A DNA stretch of 64,000 bases from Plantago ovata (Eukaryota > Streptophyta > Magnoliopsida > Lamiales > Plantaginaceae): NCBI GenBank assembly GCA_028274465.1, contig CM051457.1, positions 58,823,550-58,887,549 on the forward strand, read 5' to 3'. Both the position numbers and the translations under genes were made by a program. Positions 9,268 to 22,632 of this stretch are shown here, one piece after another. The first letter of the stretch is position 1, and the number at the start of each line of letters is the position of its first letter. The notes under the pieces were generated by a model. It had not been told where the DNA came from. It was given only the letters and a program-made list of their open reading frames with translations, and searched no databases.

Positions 9268-10900
9268 TTATTGATGTAGTTCAATCAATCCAAGGTTATA
9301 CCTTATCATTGCGAACCTATTATCCGGTAGGGGCTTGGTAAAGATATCAGCAAGCTGATCATCAGTGCCTACTTTCACAACCTCAATATCACCTTTTTCC
9401 ACATGATCTCTAATGAAATGATGTCTAATATCAATGTGCTTAGTCCTAGAGTGAAACTTAGGATTTTGCGTGATTGCAATAGCACTTGTATTATCACAAA
9501 AGATTGGTGTTTTCTTTGCAGAAATACCATAATCTCTTAATTGTTGATGAATCCATAGGATTTGAGCTGTGCAACAACCAGCTGCAATGTATTCAGATTC
9601 AGTAGATGAATTGGCAACACAAGTTTGCTTCTTGCTGAACCATGATATTAATCTAGTACCCAAAAGCTGACAAGTTCCAGAGGTACTTTTTCTATCAAGA
9701 GTTGATCCTCCATGATCAGCATCAGAATAACCAACCAATTCAAGTCCAGAATCTTTAGGATACCATAATCCAACATTGACTGTACCTTTAACATATTTTT
9801 GTATCTTGATTGCCTTTTTGTAGTGTGATTCTCTTGGATCAGATTGGAATCTTGCACACACACAAACAGCATACTGAATGTCAGGTCTACTTGTTGTTAG
9901 ATACAACAAGGAACCAATGAGCTTCCTATACTTGTGTTCTTCAACACTTTTGTCCTCTTTAGTATAGCCCAATTTGGTACCAACACTCATAGGGATCTTT
10001 TCAGGTTTCTTATCCTCTTTGATCCTAAACTTTATGAGCATTTCTTTCGCATACTTTGCTTGATTTATGTATATTCCATCTTTGAGTTGCTTGACTTGCA
10101 ATCCTAGGAAGTAATTCAATTTTCCCATCATACTCATTTCAAACTTATTTGTCATGAGTTTGGCAAAATCATCACAAAGTTGCTTGTCCTTAGATCCAAA
10201 AATTATGTCATCCACATAAATTTGAACTAAGAGTATTTTACCATCATGGTTCATGGTAAATAAGGTTTTGTCAACTTCACCTTTCTTGAAACCATTTTCC
10301 AGCAAGAACTTAGCCAAGGTATCATACCATGCTCTTTGTGCTTGCTTTAGACCATATACAGCTTTCTGAAGCTTGTATACCATCTTGATTTCTGAGGGAA
10401 GTTCAAAGCCAGGGGTTGTTCTAGGTAGACTTCTTCAGCAAGTTCACCATTCAAGAATGCACTTTTAACATCCATTTGGTAAACAATGAAGTCATTGTGA
10501 GCAGCAAAGGCCAAGAAAAAGCCTAATTGCATCCAATCTTGCAACTACTACATAAGACTCATCATAGTCCAATCCTTCAGTCTGACAGTAACCTTGAGCA
10601 ACTAAGCGTACTTTATTTCTTGTTACTTCACCAGACTCGCTCAGCTTGTTTCTAAAAACCCACTTTGTACCAATAGCTTTCTTGTCTTCAGCAAGTGGCA
10701 CAAGTTTCCAGACTTTGTTTCTTTCAAATTGATCCAGTTCTTCTTGCATTGCCTTTATCCATTCAGAATGCTTTAAAGCTTCTTCTATAGTTTTAGGTTC
10801 AATTTCTGAAACAAAGCAAGAGAACAATGATTCTACTTCTACGATAGTTACTTCTTCAGCAAGTCCATGAGTAGCTTTGGATCTAGTCACTTGGCGTTTA
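9268..10900 (-). pseudogene. Reverse transcriptase and RNase H region of B
   Basis: Copia-type RT with [29 protein letters not shown] and the catalytic IYVDDIIFGS (YVDD), followed by RNase H with SDADHGGSTLDRKSTSG, NSSTESEYIAA and DNTSAIAITQNP. Its role is copying element RNA into DNA and removing the RNA strand. Equivalent to 58031-59680 in D. Several breaks. Confidence 0.85.
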
Positions 10901-12640
10901 TTAATATCGCCAATCATCTCCGTAGAGGGATGATCTCTAATCCATTTATTAACAGGTTCTCTGTTTGTTGGATCAGTATATGTTTGCTCATCATCATGTG
11001 ACTCTTCAGTATGTACTTGTTCAGTACTACTGGGAATTTGTGTCTCTGCTGAGATTTGTTCATCAGCAACTGCTTGTTCAGCATTGCTCGATTGAGGTAG
11101 TTCATCAGCAGGCACTGGAGATTGCGTAATATCAGCAACTTCCGGAGCAACCGCGTCTTTTGCTGGAAATTCTTTGTCGTGAACTATATTTATCTTGTCA
11201 TGACTAGGAGGAGGAGAGTCATTGTCAGAATCATCATTTAGTTCAATTGACTTGATTTGCCTAGCATCAGATTCAGTTCTTTGCTCATGTATGATTAGCT
11301 TTTTCATACATTCTGATATTTCTTCTTCAGCAGGTACACCTTGTGACTTTTCATAGAATACAACATGCACTTATTCTTCAATCTTTTGTGCCTTTTTGTT
11401 GTAAACTCTATAAGCTTTACTATGCAAGGAGTAGCCCAGAAATATCGCTTCGTCTGCCTTTGGTTGAAATGTTCTTAGGTATTCTCTACCATTGTTAAGA
11501 ACGAAACACTTGCAACCAAATACTCTTAGATGAGTGATGTTAGGAGGTCTTCCAACAAACAATTCATAAGGAGTTTTGTTGTATTCCTTAGTAATCAAAC
11601 ATTTGTTTTGAGTGTAACAGGCGGTATTAATCGCTTCAACCCAATAAGCCTCACTTATTTCAGTGTCAGCAAGCATTGTTCTTGCAGCTTCTTTCAGGGT
11701 ACGATTCTTCCGTTCAGCAACACCGTTTTGCTGTGGTGTTCTTACTGAGGATAACTGATGTTGTATACCTTTTGAGGTACAATATTCAGTTATGTACTAG
11801 TTTACAAACTCAGTACCATGGTCTGTCCTTATGACTTTTACCTTGTCATTTTTCATGACTTCAAGCTTATTCAGCAAGTTAGGTATTTCAGTCTTGGTTT
11901 CAGATTTGTGATTGATAAATACTACCCAAGTGAATCTTGAATAGTCATCTACCACGACTAGACAATACTTCTTACCAGCATAGCTTGTTGAAGAAGATTC
12001 AAACAAGTCCATGTGCAAGAGTTGTAAAGGTTTTGTAGTTGACGGTACTGCCTTGTTCTTGAAAGAAGATTTGGTTTGCTTTCCTTGCTGACATGCATTG
12101 CAAACACCATCCTTATTAAAAGTAACCCTAGGTAATCCAACTTCAAGTGCCTTTTTAGACAACTTATTCAGCGTCTTGAAGTTTAGATGACTTGTTCGTT
12201 TATGCCATAAACATGCTTTTTCAGCAAGGCAATCATGATCTGAGACAAGGCATTTTTCAACAATTGCTGAAGACCAATCAACGGTGTACAAGCCTTCTGA
12301 TCTTCTTGCAATCATTATTACCTTTTTAGTCTCGAAATCTATAAGTTTACATTCATCACTTTTAATTTTGATGAAGTATCCTTTGTCAGCAAACTGACTC
12401 ATGCTGAAAAGGTTAAACTTAAGATTTTTGATATAAAGAACTCCAGTAATGGTTATGCATCCTAACTTCACATCACCATAGCCTTTAGTAGAACCGGAGC
12501 CTCCACCAGAAAACCTTATTGTTGGACCTTTAGACCACCGTCTATAGTTTATAAGGTTATTCTTGTTGCCCGTCATGTGCTTTCCACTACCACTATCAAA
12601 GTGCCAGATTGCATCGTTTGTCTCCGTGGCTGAAGTCTAC
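10900..12640 (-). pseudogene. Protease and integrase region of B
   Basis: Contains the GAG-pre-integrase zinc motif (HKRTSHLNFKTLNKLSKKAL ... CNACQQGK), the integrase core LLHMDLFESSSTSYAGKKY with VVVDDYSRFTWV and RTDHGTEFV, and a C-terminal hinge rich in Asp/Glu/Ser/Pro before the RT. The integrase would insert the DNA copy and leave a 5-bp target duplication. Broken. Confidence 0.85.
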
Positions 12641-12659
12641 ACAATCAAGAGCAAACAGG

Positions 12660-15083
12660 TTAATTATCCAATAATGGATGTCCATTAACATGTTCAAGAA
12701 TGCGTCCAGTGGAAACCCAAGTCTTAAGTTTTTCAACTTTGACTTGTTTTCTACTTGCTGAGCAACTAGGAGGTTTTGAGCTGAAAGACTTTTGATTTGT
12801 GCTGGTCAAATCCACTTTCTGATGTGGTGTCTTGCTCGGTTGACCTTTTTGCTGAACATATTTTTCAGTAAGTTCTTTTCTAGCAAGGTTCCTTATAGCC
12901 CTAGCATTAAGATTCTTTTCAAAATTCTTAGGCTTGATTTTATTCATCTCTTTGAAGTATCTTTGCTGACTTTGCTTATACTCATGAAAGAGTTGACTTT
13001 GCTTGGTTTTGAAACCGAGTCCACTTTTCGGAGAATGCTGAGCTTTAGCTTCAGCAACCCTACTTGATTCAGGTTTGTCAGCAAAGGACTTCTGATTACT
13101 TTTAGTAATCTTGCCTTTAGTCTTAACAACTTGCTTTTCAGCAACTTGTTTGGCGGGATGCTTCACAACATCCTTTTTCTTTCCAGTTTGCTTCTCAGCA
13201 ACCTGTTTTCCTTTTAAAGTCTTGTTACTTTGAGTATCAACAGCGGGCTTTATGGTCATAGGTACTTGATTGCTTGTTTCAGCAACCTTAGATTGACCAA
13301 ACTGATAGATTTCTGGTAAACCACTATCAGTAGCACGTACAAAGGAGATAGGTGATTTATCTTTTCTCAAGATTTCTACGTCATCACCTTCATACATTGC
13401 GCCTAAACCTTCTTTCTGAGATGGGTCTCTCAAATAAGAGTTTAGTTCAGTCAGCGTATTACTTGCATCCACATAAGATTTGAAATTGACTTTCATCTTT
13501 TTCATCTCTTGGATTTCAGCAAGTAACTTTAGAATTGAGGACTGATATTCTTCCAATTCTAGTGCCATTTGAGAATTCTTCCCTGTAGCTTCAGCAATCA
13601 ACTTCTTAAGACGCCTTATTTCAGCATCCTTTTCTTCTGTTTCTTCCATCAGCAAGACGTACTTTACAGTAGTCTGCTTGGTCAGAATTTCAGCAAATTG
13701 TAGTTTCTCTTGCTGTCTGCTCAGAGTTTTCTCAAATCTTTCAATTTCTCATTGAATCTTGTCAAGGTCAATCTCGTCTTCACTTTTTGAGTCTGAGTCA
13801 GAGGTAGGGTTGTTTACCTGACCGGCCATGAGGCAAAATTCGTAGTTTGACACATCTGGATAAGCTTCCATAGCTATTCCACAAACTTCTTTGCCAATCT
13901 CTACGTCTAGAGTGGCTTCTTCATCGTCGGTGTCTGAACTTTCATCCTCACTGTCTTCGGAGCTAGTATCAATACACAATGCATCGATTTTTGCTTGAAG
14001 CTTCTTCTTTTCTTCAGCAATAAAAGTTCTTTTGAACTTCTTCTTCTTTTCAGCAGATTTGCCTTTCAGCAAAGGGCAATTAGCTTTGAAGTGTCCAGGC
14101 TTTTTGCAGTAAAAACATAGATCATTTCCAACTGCTGGTTCTTCTGATGATGTAGCTTGCTGAGCTTGCTTGTTCAGCGAGCTAGTCTCATTCTTGTACT
14201 TATGGTAGTTGTTACCAAGATGCTTTTTCAGCTTCTCTTTTGCTTTTCGCCTTTCAAGTTCCTTGCTGATGAATTTCTTCATGTTTTTGACAACCAAAGA
14301 GTTTTCATCAGTAGGTTCTTTTTCATTCTTCTTTTCAGAAGATGACGGCTTTGCAGCAAGAGCAATGTTTTGCGATTTTTCAGCAAATACATTTTCTCTT
14401 TGCTTTGTCTCATAGTTGACAGTAGCAAGATGAGAGAACAACTCCGTTGGTGTAATGTCTGGCATTCCTTGATTATAATAGAAATTCTGAGTGTGGATCC
14501 ATTCTTGATTCAGACTTCTGATGATAGTTTTCACTTTCTCAGAATCTGAGTAAAGGTTTCCAACACCCAAGGCTGCCATTTCACTAACAAGAGTTGTGAA
14601 TCTGAAATCCAAGTCTTCCAGTGACTCGTTTCTACCTTGCTTAAAGTTTTGAAACTTTAATTTAAGTACTTCAAGTTTGTTTTCCTTGGTTTTGTCAGAT
14701 CCAGCACAAAGATCTTGAACCATTTTCCAAGCTTCCTTTGCAGTCTTAGCACCCCACAGTTTGCACTGTATGGTATCCGGAGTTGATCGAATGATGATAT
14801 TTCTTGCTTGGCCATCAAGACGGAATCTCTTAGCTTCGTCAGAAGTCCATTCCTCTCTTGGTTTTGGAACGACAGTGTCCACCGGTTCTCCTGAGATGGT
14901 TTGCTTACCGGTAGGATCCGTGGTTTTGTGAGGAAAGCTTTTCTCAATCTTAGTGATTTTGATAGGTCCATCATTAATGACAGTAACCATCTCATCACTA
15001 ATGGCCTCAAGGTGTAGCATCATGTTGTTTTGCCATTTCTCATAATTTTCCAGCTTCAACAAGGGAGCATATCCTAAAGACAT
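12660..15083 (-). pseudogene. gag region of B, with long coiled-coil extension
   Basis: Starts MSLGYAPLLKLENYEKWQNN at 15083, the typical copia gag opening, with a single zinc knuckle (CFYCKKPGHFKANC). Past the knuckle it continues for several hundred codons of charged coiled-coil and Lys-rich sequence, far longer than an ordinary copia gag; extended gag is a known Sirevirus trait. About one or two breaks. Confidence 0.85.
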
Positions 15084-15181
15084 CCTGTCAACAAAGCACT
15101 ACCAAACTGATCAAGTGAGAGTGATTTACGGAAAGCACCTAAGGGGATCTAGGTTCAGTGCTGAAGGTTAAAGAACCTCCA

Positions 15182-15193
15182 GCTCTGATACCA
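15182..15193 (-). promoter_or_regulatory. Primer binding site of B (initiator tRNA-Met)
   Basis: Minus strand TGGTATCAGAGC, two bases after the LTR end, complementary to the 3' end of initiator tRNA-Met as in most plant copia elements. Confidence 0.9.
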
Positions 15194-15195
15194 CT

Positions 15196-16546
15196 TGTTG
15201 GTCCCTTTAAACAACAAGAAAAGACTAGAGGGGGGGGGTGAATAGTCTTTTCAAACTTTCGTTGTTTAAAACTTTCTCAGCAAGTACTTATTACTTTTCA
15301 GTAATGAGTTTGCTGGTACTTAACTTTCTCAGCAAGCGTAAGTTACTTTTCAGTAGCTTGGTTTGCTGATACTTAAAATCAGAGAGCGAAAGTCTTTGAT
15401 ACAATAAGTGCTTTTTCAGTAAGTAAAGGTTTCAGCAAGTGATGTGAGTGACTGTGTACAGACAGATTATGATTTGCTGAAAACTAAGTACAGTAAGTAA
15501 ATCACGCAAACACTTTTATAGTGGTATCTGAGAGTGGCGTAATCTCTCAACCAATCCACTTTGTCCTTTCTAGGACTGAATCAACTAAGATATGATTGAG
15601 GTTCCTTACAATCTCCTATCTAAAGCGATTCAACAGAAACCAAAGCACACTTGCTTTGTCTCCAACCTAATCTAGAGAACGTAACCTTGTTCTCCACCAA
15701 ACTTGGTACTTTTAATCAGCAAAACTATGTGAGTTTAAGCACAAGTGAGAGTTTGATCACGTTGTTGACACACTTCAACTCTTCGCCGGATGACCTCTAT
15801 TAATAGTGAAAATAAGGAGCCGTTTGAATTTTAAATTCCAAGGCTTTTGATCCTTAACATGTCACTATCTTGCTTTTGTACTTTCAGCAGCGTCCTTGTT
15901 TGTCTTCTAGTCTTCATGTCCTTCGCGTGCAAGCTTTGCATTTAATGCATATTTGAATAGAATTCAAACAGTAACATTGGAGCGCAAATTTATGTACTTT
16001 CAGCAAGAGGTCACATATGTTCCATCAGCAAGTGGTTAGTCTCAGTTTCAGCAAGCACAACCTACTCTGTCTTTCAGATTTTCACTTATGCAATGCTGTT
16101 GCTGAAGTTTCCACTTTCTGAGCAACACGTGCCTTTGTAGATACCAGTCTTTCAGCAATCTTCAAGTCTTCAGATCTTCGAATTCTTCAAGTCTTCAGAT
16201 CTTCAATAATCTTCAAGATTCTGAGCGGTTTCTAAGTGCTTCAATAGTTTGTTTGTAAAAACAAAGTATATCGTCAGCAAATGCTTCAATAGGTTATTTT
16301 CTTTTCAGAAAATAAGATACATCATAAGCTACAGCATCAATAAGTTATTTTCTTTTCAGAAAATAAAATACATCATACGCGGTAAAAACCAACTTAACTA
16401 ACACCTAATCTAAGTCTTCAGCAAACGTTCCTCTTTTACAATGTCCTTAAAATTCTAAATTCCTATGGACCTTAAGAGTACTAGTTACTGGACTTTCCTT
16501 AATTTAGCATGGTTAATTGCTCATCAAAATTACAAGTTTCCTAACA
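15196..16546 (-). repeat. 5' LTR of B
   Basis: About 1.35 kb, TGTTAGGAAACTTG...CCAACA in the element's sense. Close to D's LTR (52081-53756). It carries a G run near the primer-site end, CACGTG at 16126-16131, a TATA-like sequence near 15790-15800 and many TTGCTGA/TCAGCAA words. It directly abuts C's pol remnant; CAGAC (16547-16551) is the likely target copy. Confidence 0.9.
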
Positions 16547-17069
16547 CAGACTTTGTTCCTTTCAAATTGATCCAGTTCTTCTTGCATTGACTTGATCCAT
16601 TCAGAATGCTTTAAAGCTTCTTCAATGGTCTTGGGTTCAATTTCCGAAACAAAGCAAGAGAACAAAACTTCTACTTCTACGATATTTGCTTCTTCAGCAA
16701 GTCCATGAGTAGCAGATACTTTGGATCTAGTCACTTGGCGTTTGTCAATATCACCAATCATATCCGTAGAGGGATGATCTCTAATCCATTTATTAACAGG
16801 TTTTCTGTTCTTCAGTATGTACTTGCTCAGTACTACTGGTATTTTGTTGTGTCTCTGCTGAGATTGGTTCATCAGCAACTGTTTGTTCAGCATTGCTAGA
16901 TTGTGGTAACTCGTCAGCAGGCACAGGAAGTTGCATAGTTTCAGCAACATCCGGAGCGACTGCGTCTTTTGCTGGAAATTCTTTGTCATGAACTATATTT
17001 ATCTTGTCATGACTCGGGGGAGTAGAGTCATTGTCAGACTCATCATTTAGTCTTGAAACCGAGTCATTA
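16547..17069 (-). pseudogene. Pol remnant of C
   Basis: Matches the hinge between integrase and RT in B and D ([21 protein letters not shown], then [11 protein letters not shown]). It has no catalytic domain of its own. B's 5' LTR begins at its edge. Confidence 0.8.
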
Positions 17070-19148
17070 TCATTTGGTTTTGAAACCGAGTCCACTTTTT
17101 GGAGAATGCTGAGCTTTTGTCTCAGCAAGCTTACTTGATTCAGGTTTGTCAGCAAAGGTCTTCTGATTACTTTTAGTAATCTTGCCTTTTGACTTAACAA
17201 ATTGCTTTTCAGCAACTTCTTTGGCGGAATGCTTTACATCAACCTTTCTCTTAACAGTTTGCTTTTCAGCAACATGTTTTCCTTTTAAAGTCTTGTTACT
17301 TTGAGTAGCAACAGCGGGCTTTACGGTTGTAGGTACTTGATTGCATTTTTCAGCAACCTTAGATTGACCAATCTGATAGAGTTTTGGTTGACCACTATCA
17401 GTTGCGCGTACAAAGGTAATTGGTGATTTGTCTTTACTCAAGATTATTACGTCATCACCTTCATACGTTGCTCCTAAACCTTCTTTATGAGATGGATCTG
17501 TCAGATAAGAGTTTAGTTCAGTCAGCGTATTACTTGCATCAGCATAAGATTTGAAATTGATTTTCATCTTTTTCATTTCTTGTATCTCAGCAAGTAACTT
17601 TAGAATTGAGGACTGATACTCTTCCAATTCTATTGCCATTTAAGAATTCTTCTCTGTAGCTTCAGCAATCAACTTCTTGAGATGCAATATTTCAGCATCT
17701 TTCTTTTCTGACTCTTCTTTCAGCAAGACATACTTTTCAGTAGTTTGCTTGGTCAGAGTTTTAGCATTCTGTAGTTTCTCTTGCTGTTTGCTCAGAGTTT
17801 TCTCAAACCTTTCGATTTCTCCTTGAATTCTATCAAGGTCAATATCATATTCACTTTCTGAGTCAGAGTCTGAGGTAGAACTGTTTACCTGACCGGCCAT
17901 GAGGCAGAATTCGTAGTTTGACACATCTGGATAAGCTTCCATAGCTATTCCACAAACTTCTTTTGCCGATCTCTACGTCAAGAGTGGCTTCTTCTTCTTC
18001 AGTGTCTGAGCTTTCTACCTCACTGTCTTCGGAGCTAGTATCAATGCACAACGCATCGATTTTTGCATGAAGCTTCTTCTTTTCTTCAGCAATAAAAGCC
18101 CTTTTGAACTTCTTCTTCTTTTCAGCAGATTTACCTTTCAGCAAAGGACAATTTGCTTTGAAGTGTCCAGGCTTTTTGCAGTAAAAGCAGAGATCATTTC
18201 CAACTGCCGATTCTTCAAAGGAATTTGCTTGCTGAGCCTGCTTGTTCAGCGAGCTAGCCTCATTCTTGTATTGATGGTAGTTGTTACCAAGATGCTTTCT
18301 CAGCTTCTCTTTTGCTTTTCGCCTTTCAAGTTCCTTACTGATGAATTTCTTAATGTTTTTAACAACTAAAGCATTTTCATCACCAGGCTCTTTATCATTC
18401 TTCTTCTCAGAAGATGACGGCTTTGCAGCAATGTTTTGCGATTTTTCAGCAAACACATTTTCTCTTTGCTTTGTCTCGTAGTTGACAGTAGCAAGATGAG
18501 AGAACAACTCTGTAGGTGTGATGTTTGGCATTCCTTGATTATAGTAGAAATTCTGAGTATGGATCCATTCTTGGTTCAGACTTGTGATAATGGTTTTCAC
18601 CTTCTCAGAATCTGAGTAAAGATTTCCAACTCCTAAGGCAGCCATCTCACTTACTAGAGTTGTGAATCTGAAGTCCAAGTCTTCCAGTGACTCATTTGTA
18701 CCTTGTTTAAAGTTCTGGAACTTTAACTTCAGCACTTCGAGTTTGTGTTCCTTGGTATTATCAGATCCAGCGCAAAGATCTTAAACCATTTTCCAAGCTT
18801 CCTTAGCAGTTTTGGCACCCCATAGTTTGCACTGTATACTATCCGGAGTTGATCGAATGATGATGTTTCTTGCTTGGCCGTCAAGACGGAATCTCTTAGC
18901 TTCGTCAGAAGTCCATTCCTCTCTTGGTTTTGGAACGGCGGTGTCAACCGGTTCTCCTAAGATAGTTTCCTTACCAGCGGGATCTGTGGTTTTGTGAGGA
19001 AAGCTTCTCTCAAGTTTAGTGATCTTGATAGGTCCATCATTTATGACAGTGACCATTTCATCACTAATGGCCTCAAGATGTAACATCATGTTGTTTCGCC
19101 ATTTTTCATAGTTTTCCAGCTTCAGCAAGGGAGCGTCTCATAAAGACA
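17070..19148 (-). pseudogene. gag region of C
   Basis: Same gag as B and D, including LENYEKWRNNMMLHLEAISD, zinc knuckle CFYCKKPGHFKANC and the coiled-coil extension (EEYQSSILKLLAEIQEMKKM). It would form the particle core. Broken, with about three or four breaks. Confidence 0.85.
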
Positions 19149-19245
19149 TCCTGCCAGCAAAAGACTACCAAACTGATCAAGTGAGAGTGATTTACGGAAA
19201 GCACCTAAGGGGATCTAGGTTCAGTGCTGAAGGTTAAAGAACCTC

Positions 19246-19257
19246 GCTCTGATACCA
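19246..19257 (-). promoter_or_regulatory. Primer binding site of C (initiator tRNA-Met)
   Basis: Minus strand TGGTATCAGAGC beside the LTR end, identical to those of B and D. Confidence 0.9.
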
Positions 19258-19259
19258 CT

Positions 19260-20740
19260 TGTTGGTCCCTTTAAACAACAAGAAAAGACTAGAGGAGGGG
19301 TGAATAGTCTTTTCAAACATTTGTCGTTTAAAAACTTTCTCATCAAGGGCTTATTACTTTTCAGTAATGAGTTTGCTGATACTTAACTTTATCAGCACGT
19401 ACTAGTTACTTTTCAGTAACGAGTTTTACTGGTACTTAAAAACAGAGTGCGGAAGTCTTTATACAATAAGTGCTTTTCAGTAAGTGCTAGTTTCAGCAAG
19501 TGAGCAGAGTGACAGTGTACAGATAGATAAGCTTGCTGAAAACTAAATGCATTAAAGTAAATCACACAAACACTTTTTATAGTGGTATCTGAGAGTGGCG
19601 TAATCTCTCAACTAATCCACTTTGTCCTTTCTAGGACTGAATCCACTAAGATAAGTTTGAGGTTCCTTACAACACCTATCTAGAGCGATTCTTCAGAAAC
19701 CAAAGCACACTTGCTTCGTTTCCAACCTAACTAGAGAACGAAACCTTGTTCTCCACCAAACATGGGACTTATAATCAGCAACACTATGCTTGATTAATTT
19801 CCCCCTGAATTTCACGCCTGAAAAAGGGTGTTTATTAGTTAGAGAGGTTTGGGATGATATGACTTGAGTATAACTTATTCAGCTATAACAAGTAATCTAA
19901 GAAACAAAACTTTGAATACTTTGCAGTAAACAAGTTAAGTTGTTTCTGGTGTCAGGACTTGTTCTTGTTCGAAAGAAAGAACACTTAACTAGTTTCTTAG
20001 CCGTGAATGTTCTACTTCTTCACAAGTAGCTTTTGTTTCAAGCTTAAGTCTTGGAACGGATCAATAGGCAGTAAAGAGTAAGAAAGATTGAGTGTTTAAG
20101 CACAAGTGAGAGTTTGATCACGTTGTTGACACACTTCTACTCTTTGCCGGATGACCTCTATTTATAGTGAATCAAGGGAGCCGTTTGAATTTCAAATTCT
20201 AAGGCTTTGTTCCTTAAGATGCCACTATCTTGCTTTTGTACTTTCAGCAGCGTCCTTCATTTGTCTTCTAGTCTTCATGTTCTTCGCATGCTTACTTTTG
20301 CATTTAATGTTCATCTGAATGAAATTCAAATATGAACGTTGGAGCGCAAATGCAAGTAATTTCAGCAAGAAGGTCACATATGTATTTTAGCAAGCGGTCA
20401 GTCTCAGTTTTAGCAAGCACAACCTACTCTGTCATATAGATTTTCACTTATGCAAGCTGTTGCTGAAGTTTCCACATTCTGAGCAACATGTGCCTTTGTA
20501 GATACCATCTTCAGAAATCTTCTTTAGTCTTCAGTCTTCGAAGTCTTCAAGTTTCTGAACGGTTCTAGTGCTTCAATAGCTCGTTTGTAAAAACAAAGTA
20601 CATCATCAGCTAAACTAAAGCACCTAACTAGTACCTACACTAAGTCTTCAGCAAACGTTCCGCTTTTACAATGTTCTTAAAATTCTAAATTTCTACGGAC
20701 CTTAAGAGTACTAGTTACTGGACTTTCCTTAATTTAGCAT
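19260..20740 (-). repeat. LTR of C, interrupted by E
   Basis: Copia LTR similar to B's, including a TATA-like sequence near 20158-20170 and the shared ACTCTTAAGGTCC end region (complement). It stops at AATTTAGCAT, where E's LTR begins with TGTAACGG; AGCAT (20736-20740) is the likely E target copy. No gene in this 1.5 kb. Confidence 0.85.
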
Positions 20741-22632
20741 TGTAACGGTATCGGTTTTTAAAAACAAATAAATTTCTTGAAAAGAGAGAATCCGAAATAA
20801 TTTAAAAAGCAACGGTCGACAATAAATGCCATAACAATATTTGGCGCCACAGCGCTAACAGAATCAAGTAAAAATCCAACGGTAACTTAGAAGTCAAAAT
20901 AGAATAACGACTAGTGAAGAAAGTAAAAAGTTTCACCTTCTTATTTTAAAATCAAATCCCCAAAGACATCCCAGACCCTTCTCTCAATCGTTGGCATCCT
21001 ACTCGCGTGCATCCTCAGTAGTATCTGGAAGGAAGGAAATTTTTGAAAACAAAGAGAGCGTGAGATAAAGGATCTCAGTGAGGTTCTAAGTTAACAAAAG
21101 AAAAGTAAACAGTTTGAAAACAAAATCATTTGCAACAGATAAAATAGCAAACAGAACAGATAACATAACAGAAAGACAGAACAGATAAGTCAAAGTCCGT
21201 TGGTGCAACCCGCCTTGTTACTCTTACTCCCAGACTGCCCTTATAGCTCCCTCCAGAGGGTATATAACTCCGGACAGAAACAGAAACCCCCGTGTACGTT
21301 GGGGAAACAGAACCTACGACCCTAATAGACCTCAGCGACTTCTGCCTCGCGCCTAAAAGGGATTAGACTAGCCAATAACCAAGCAAACCCGATAGTCCTC
21401 ACTACCCAAGCCTACCTAATTATGACCTAATCGACCGGTCACACAGAAACAGACAGAACAGATACAGATACAGAACAAACAGATAATAATAATCAGATTT
21501 CGAAACATCGAGAAGTGTTCCTGCAGAAGGGTTAATCCATAACAGAGTAGCAATAAACAAAGATAAGTAAATAGCCATACTTAGGACTTAGTTACTTTTA
21601 CGCGGAAGCATACGATATAACAGACATATATTAATAGATACAAGTTATCACATAGCCTTCCAGTTTTTCGCAAATAGATAAGTTTTGGGGTGAACACTCA
21701 CCTCAACTTGAAAGCAAAAGTCTTCAACGAGCAGTGAGCTTATGAGCTAACGAACGACGGAGAACCTAAATAGAAAGTAACTAGTTACACTCTAGAAGTC
21801 GGACGAACGACAAGTGGAAGGTCGGTAAAGAAGTGGTAAAGAAGGGGTTCGAACTTGGGACCTTAGTCAAGTACTACCTAACCAACTAAGCTAGCAAGGC
21901 AGCCACTACAAAAGTATCAAAGAAGAAACTAGTTAACTTGAAACGTTTTCAGAAAAAGTACTCTTTCAGCCTCTGGAAATTACTGAAAAACCCTCAGTGG
22001 TAAATTGCAAAACAGTACTACACGTTCAACAAACTCCAGAACAGTCCTTAGAGAAAACTTGTTTTAACAGTTTAGTCCAGCACAGTAAAATTACCAAACT
22101 ACCCTCGTATAGTAATTGCAGAAAAGTCCTTTTAGTTTTCAGAAAGTACAGTCAAGTCCAACAACCCTTTACACTTGCACAACAGTCCTCAAAAATAAAT
22201 AAGTCTTTCAAACTAGTCCTCAGTCAACACGGTCAAAGACAATTGCAAAAAGGTCCTTTATGTTTTCAGAAATCCCAGAACAGTCCACAAGGTTTACTTA
22301 ATACAATTCAGTCCCAAATAACCAACCAGTTCAATTCTCAGTCCTAGTTCAGTTCGAAAAAGGTCAACATACGAGGTCAGAGGTCAGACAGTCAACACAA
22401 CGACAATCAAACAATCCTAAGTCCGAGTTCGAATTCAGTTCGAGGTCAGAGCATGCCAGGATAAAATAGGAATACTAGAAAAACAAGGAAAATGAAAGGA
22501 GAGGAAGGAACAGAGCATTACCTTCAACGCGAAAGGGACAGAATCAAACTGCAAATCAACGGAAATAAAGAGATTAAAATAAGATCCTAACCGAGATTTG
22601 AATCTAGAAATGCAGAAACGGAGGAACACTAC
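20741..22632 (-). repeat. 3' LTR of E, left segment
   Basis: Starts TGTAACGGTATCGG and matches 50534-52080 and 63083-63421 on the right side of E. It has no gene; the 116-codon frame at 21997 is just repeated AGTCC-rich sequence also present in the other LTR. It includes a tRNA-like segment (21842-21904). F is inserted at its end after ACTAC (22628-22632). Confidence 0.85.
21842..21904 (-). other. tRNA-like segment in E's 3' LTR
   Basis: On the minus strand it reads GGCTGCCTTGCTAGCTTAGT (A-box-like TAGCTTAGTTGG), a middle part, then AAGTTCGAACCCC (B-box-like GTTCGAAC). The spacing resembles a tRNA or the head of a tRNA-derived SINE, but the arms pair imperfectly. The other LTR has a slightly longer copy at 51911-51981. 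Confidence 0.6.

Larger units (their letters stand above)
8842..16546 (-). mobile_element. Element B: Sirevirus/Maximus-like Ty1/copia element, 3' part separated by A
   Basis: Minus-strand copia element with a 5' LTR (15196-16546), an initiator-Met primer site, a long gag, protease, integrase, RT and RNase H in the copia order. Its 3' noncoding tail is interrupted by element A, so the third ORF and 3' LTR, present in the relative D, lie outside the window if they exist. B closely resembles D in protein and LTR sequence. It is inserted in the pol remnant of C, a member of the same family. Broken, with about six breaks in the coding part. Confidence 0.9.
16547..20740 (-). mobile_element. Element C: older copia fragment of the same family as B and D
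   Basis: Minus strand. A short pol remnant, most of gag, primer site and an LTR that is interrupted at 20741 by gypsy element E. Much of the protease-integrase-RT region present in B and D is not represented. It is the host of both B and E, so it is the oldest insertion visible. Broken, with several breaks. Confidence 0.85.

Noticed and set aside
21997-22347. 116-codon frame in E's LTR
   Set aside because: LTR sequence rich in repeated AGTCC; the same sequence in the other LTR is interrupted by D and H, and no protein family is recognisable.
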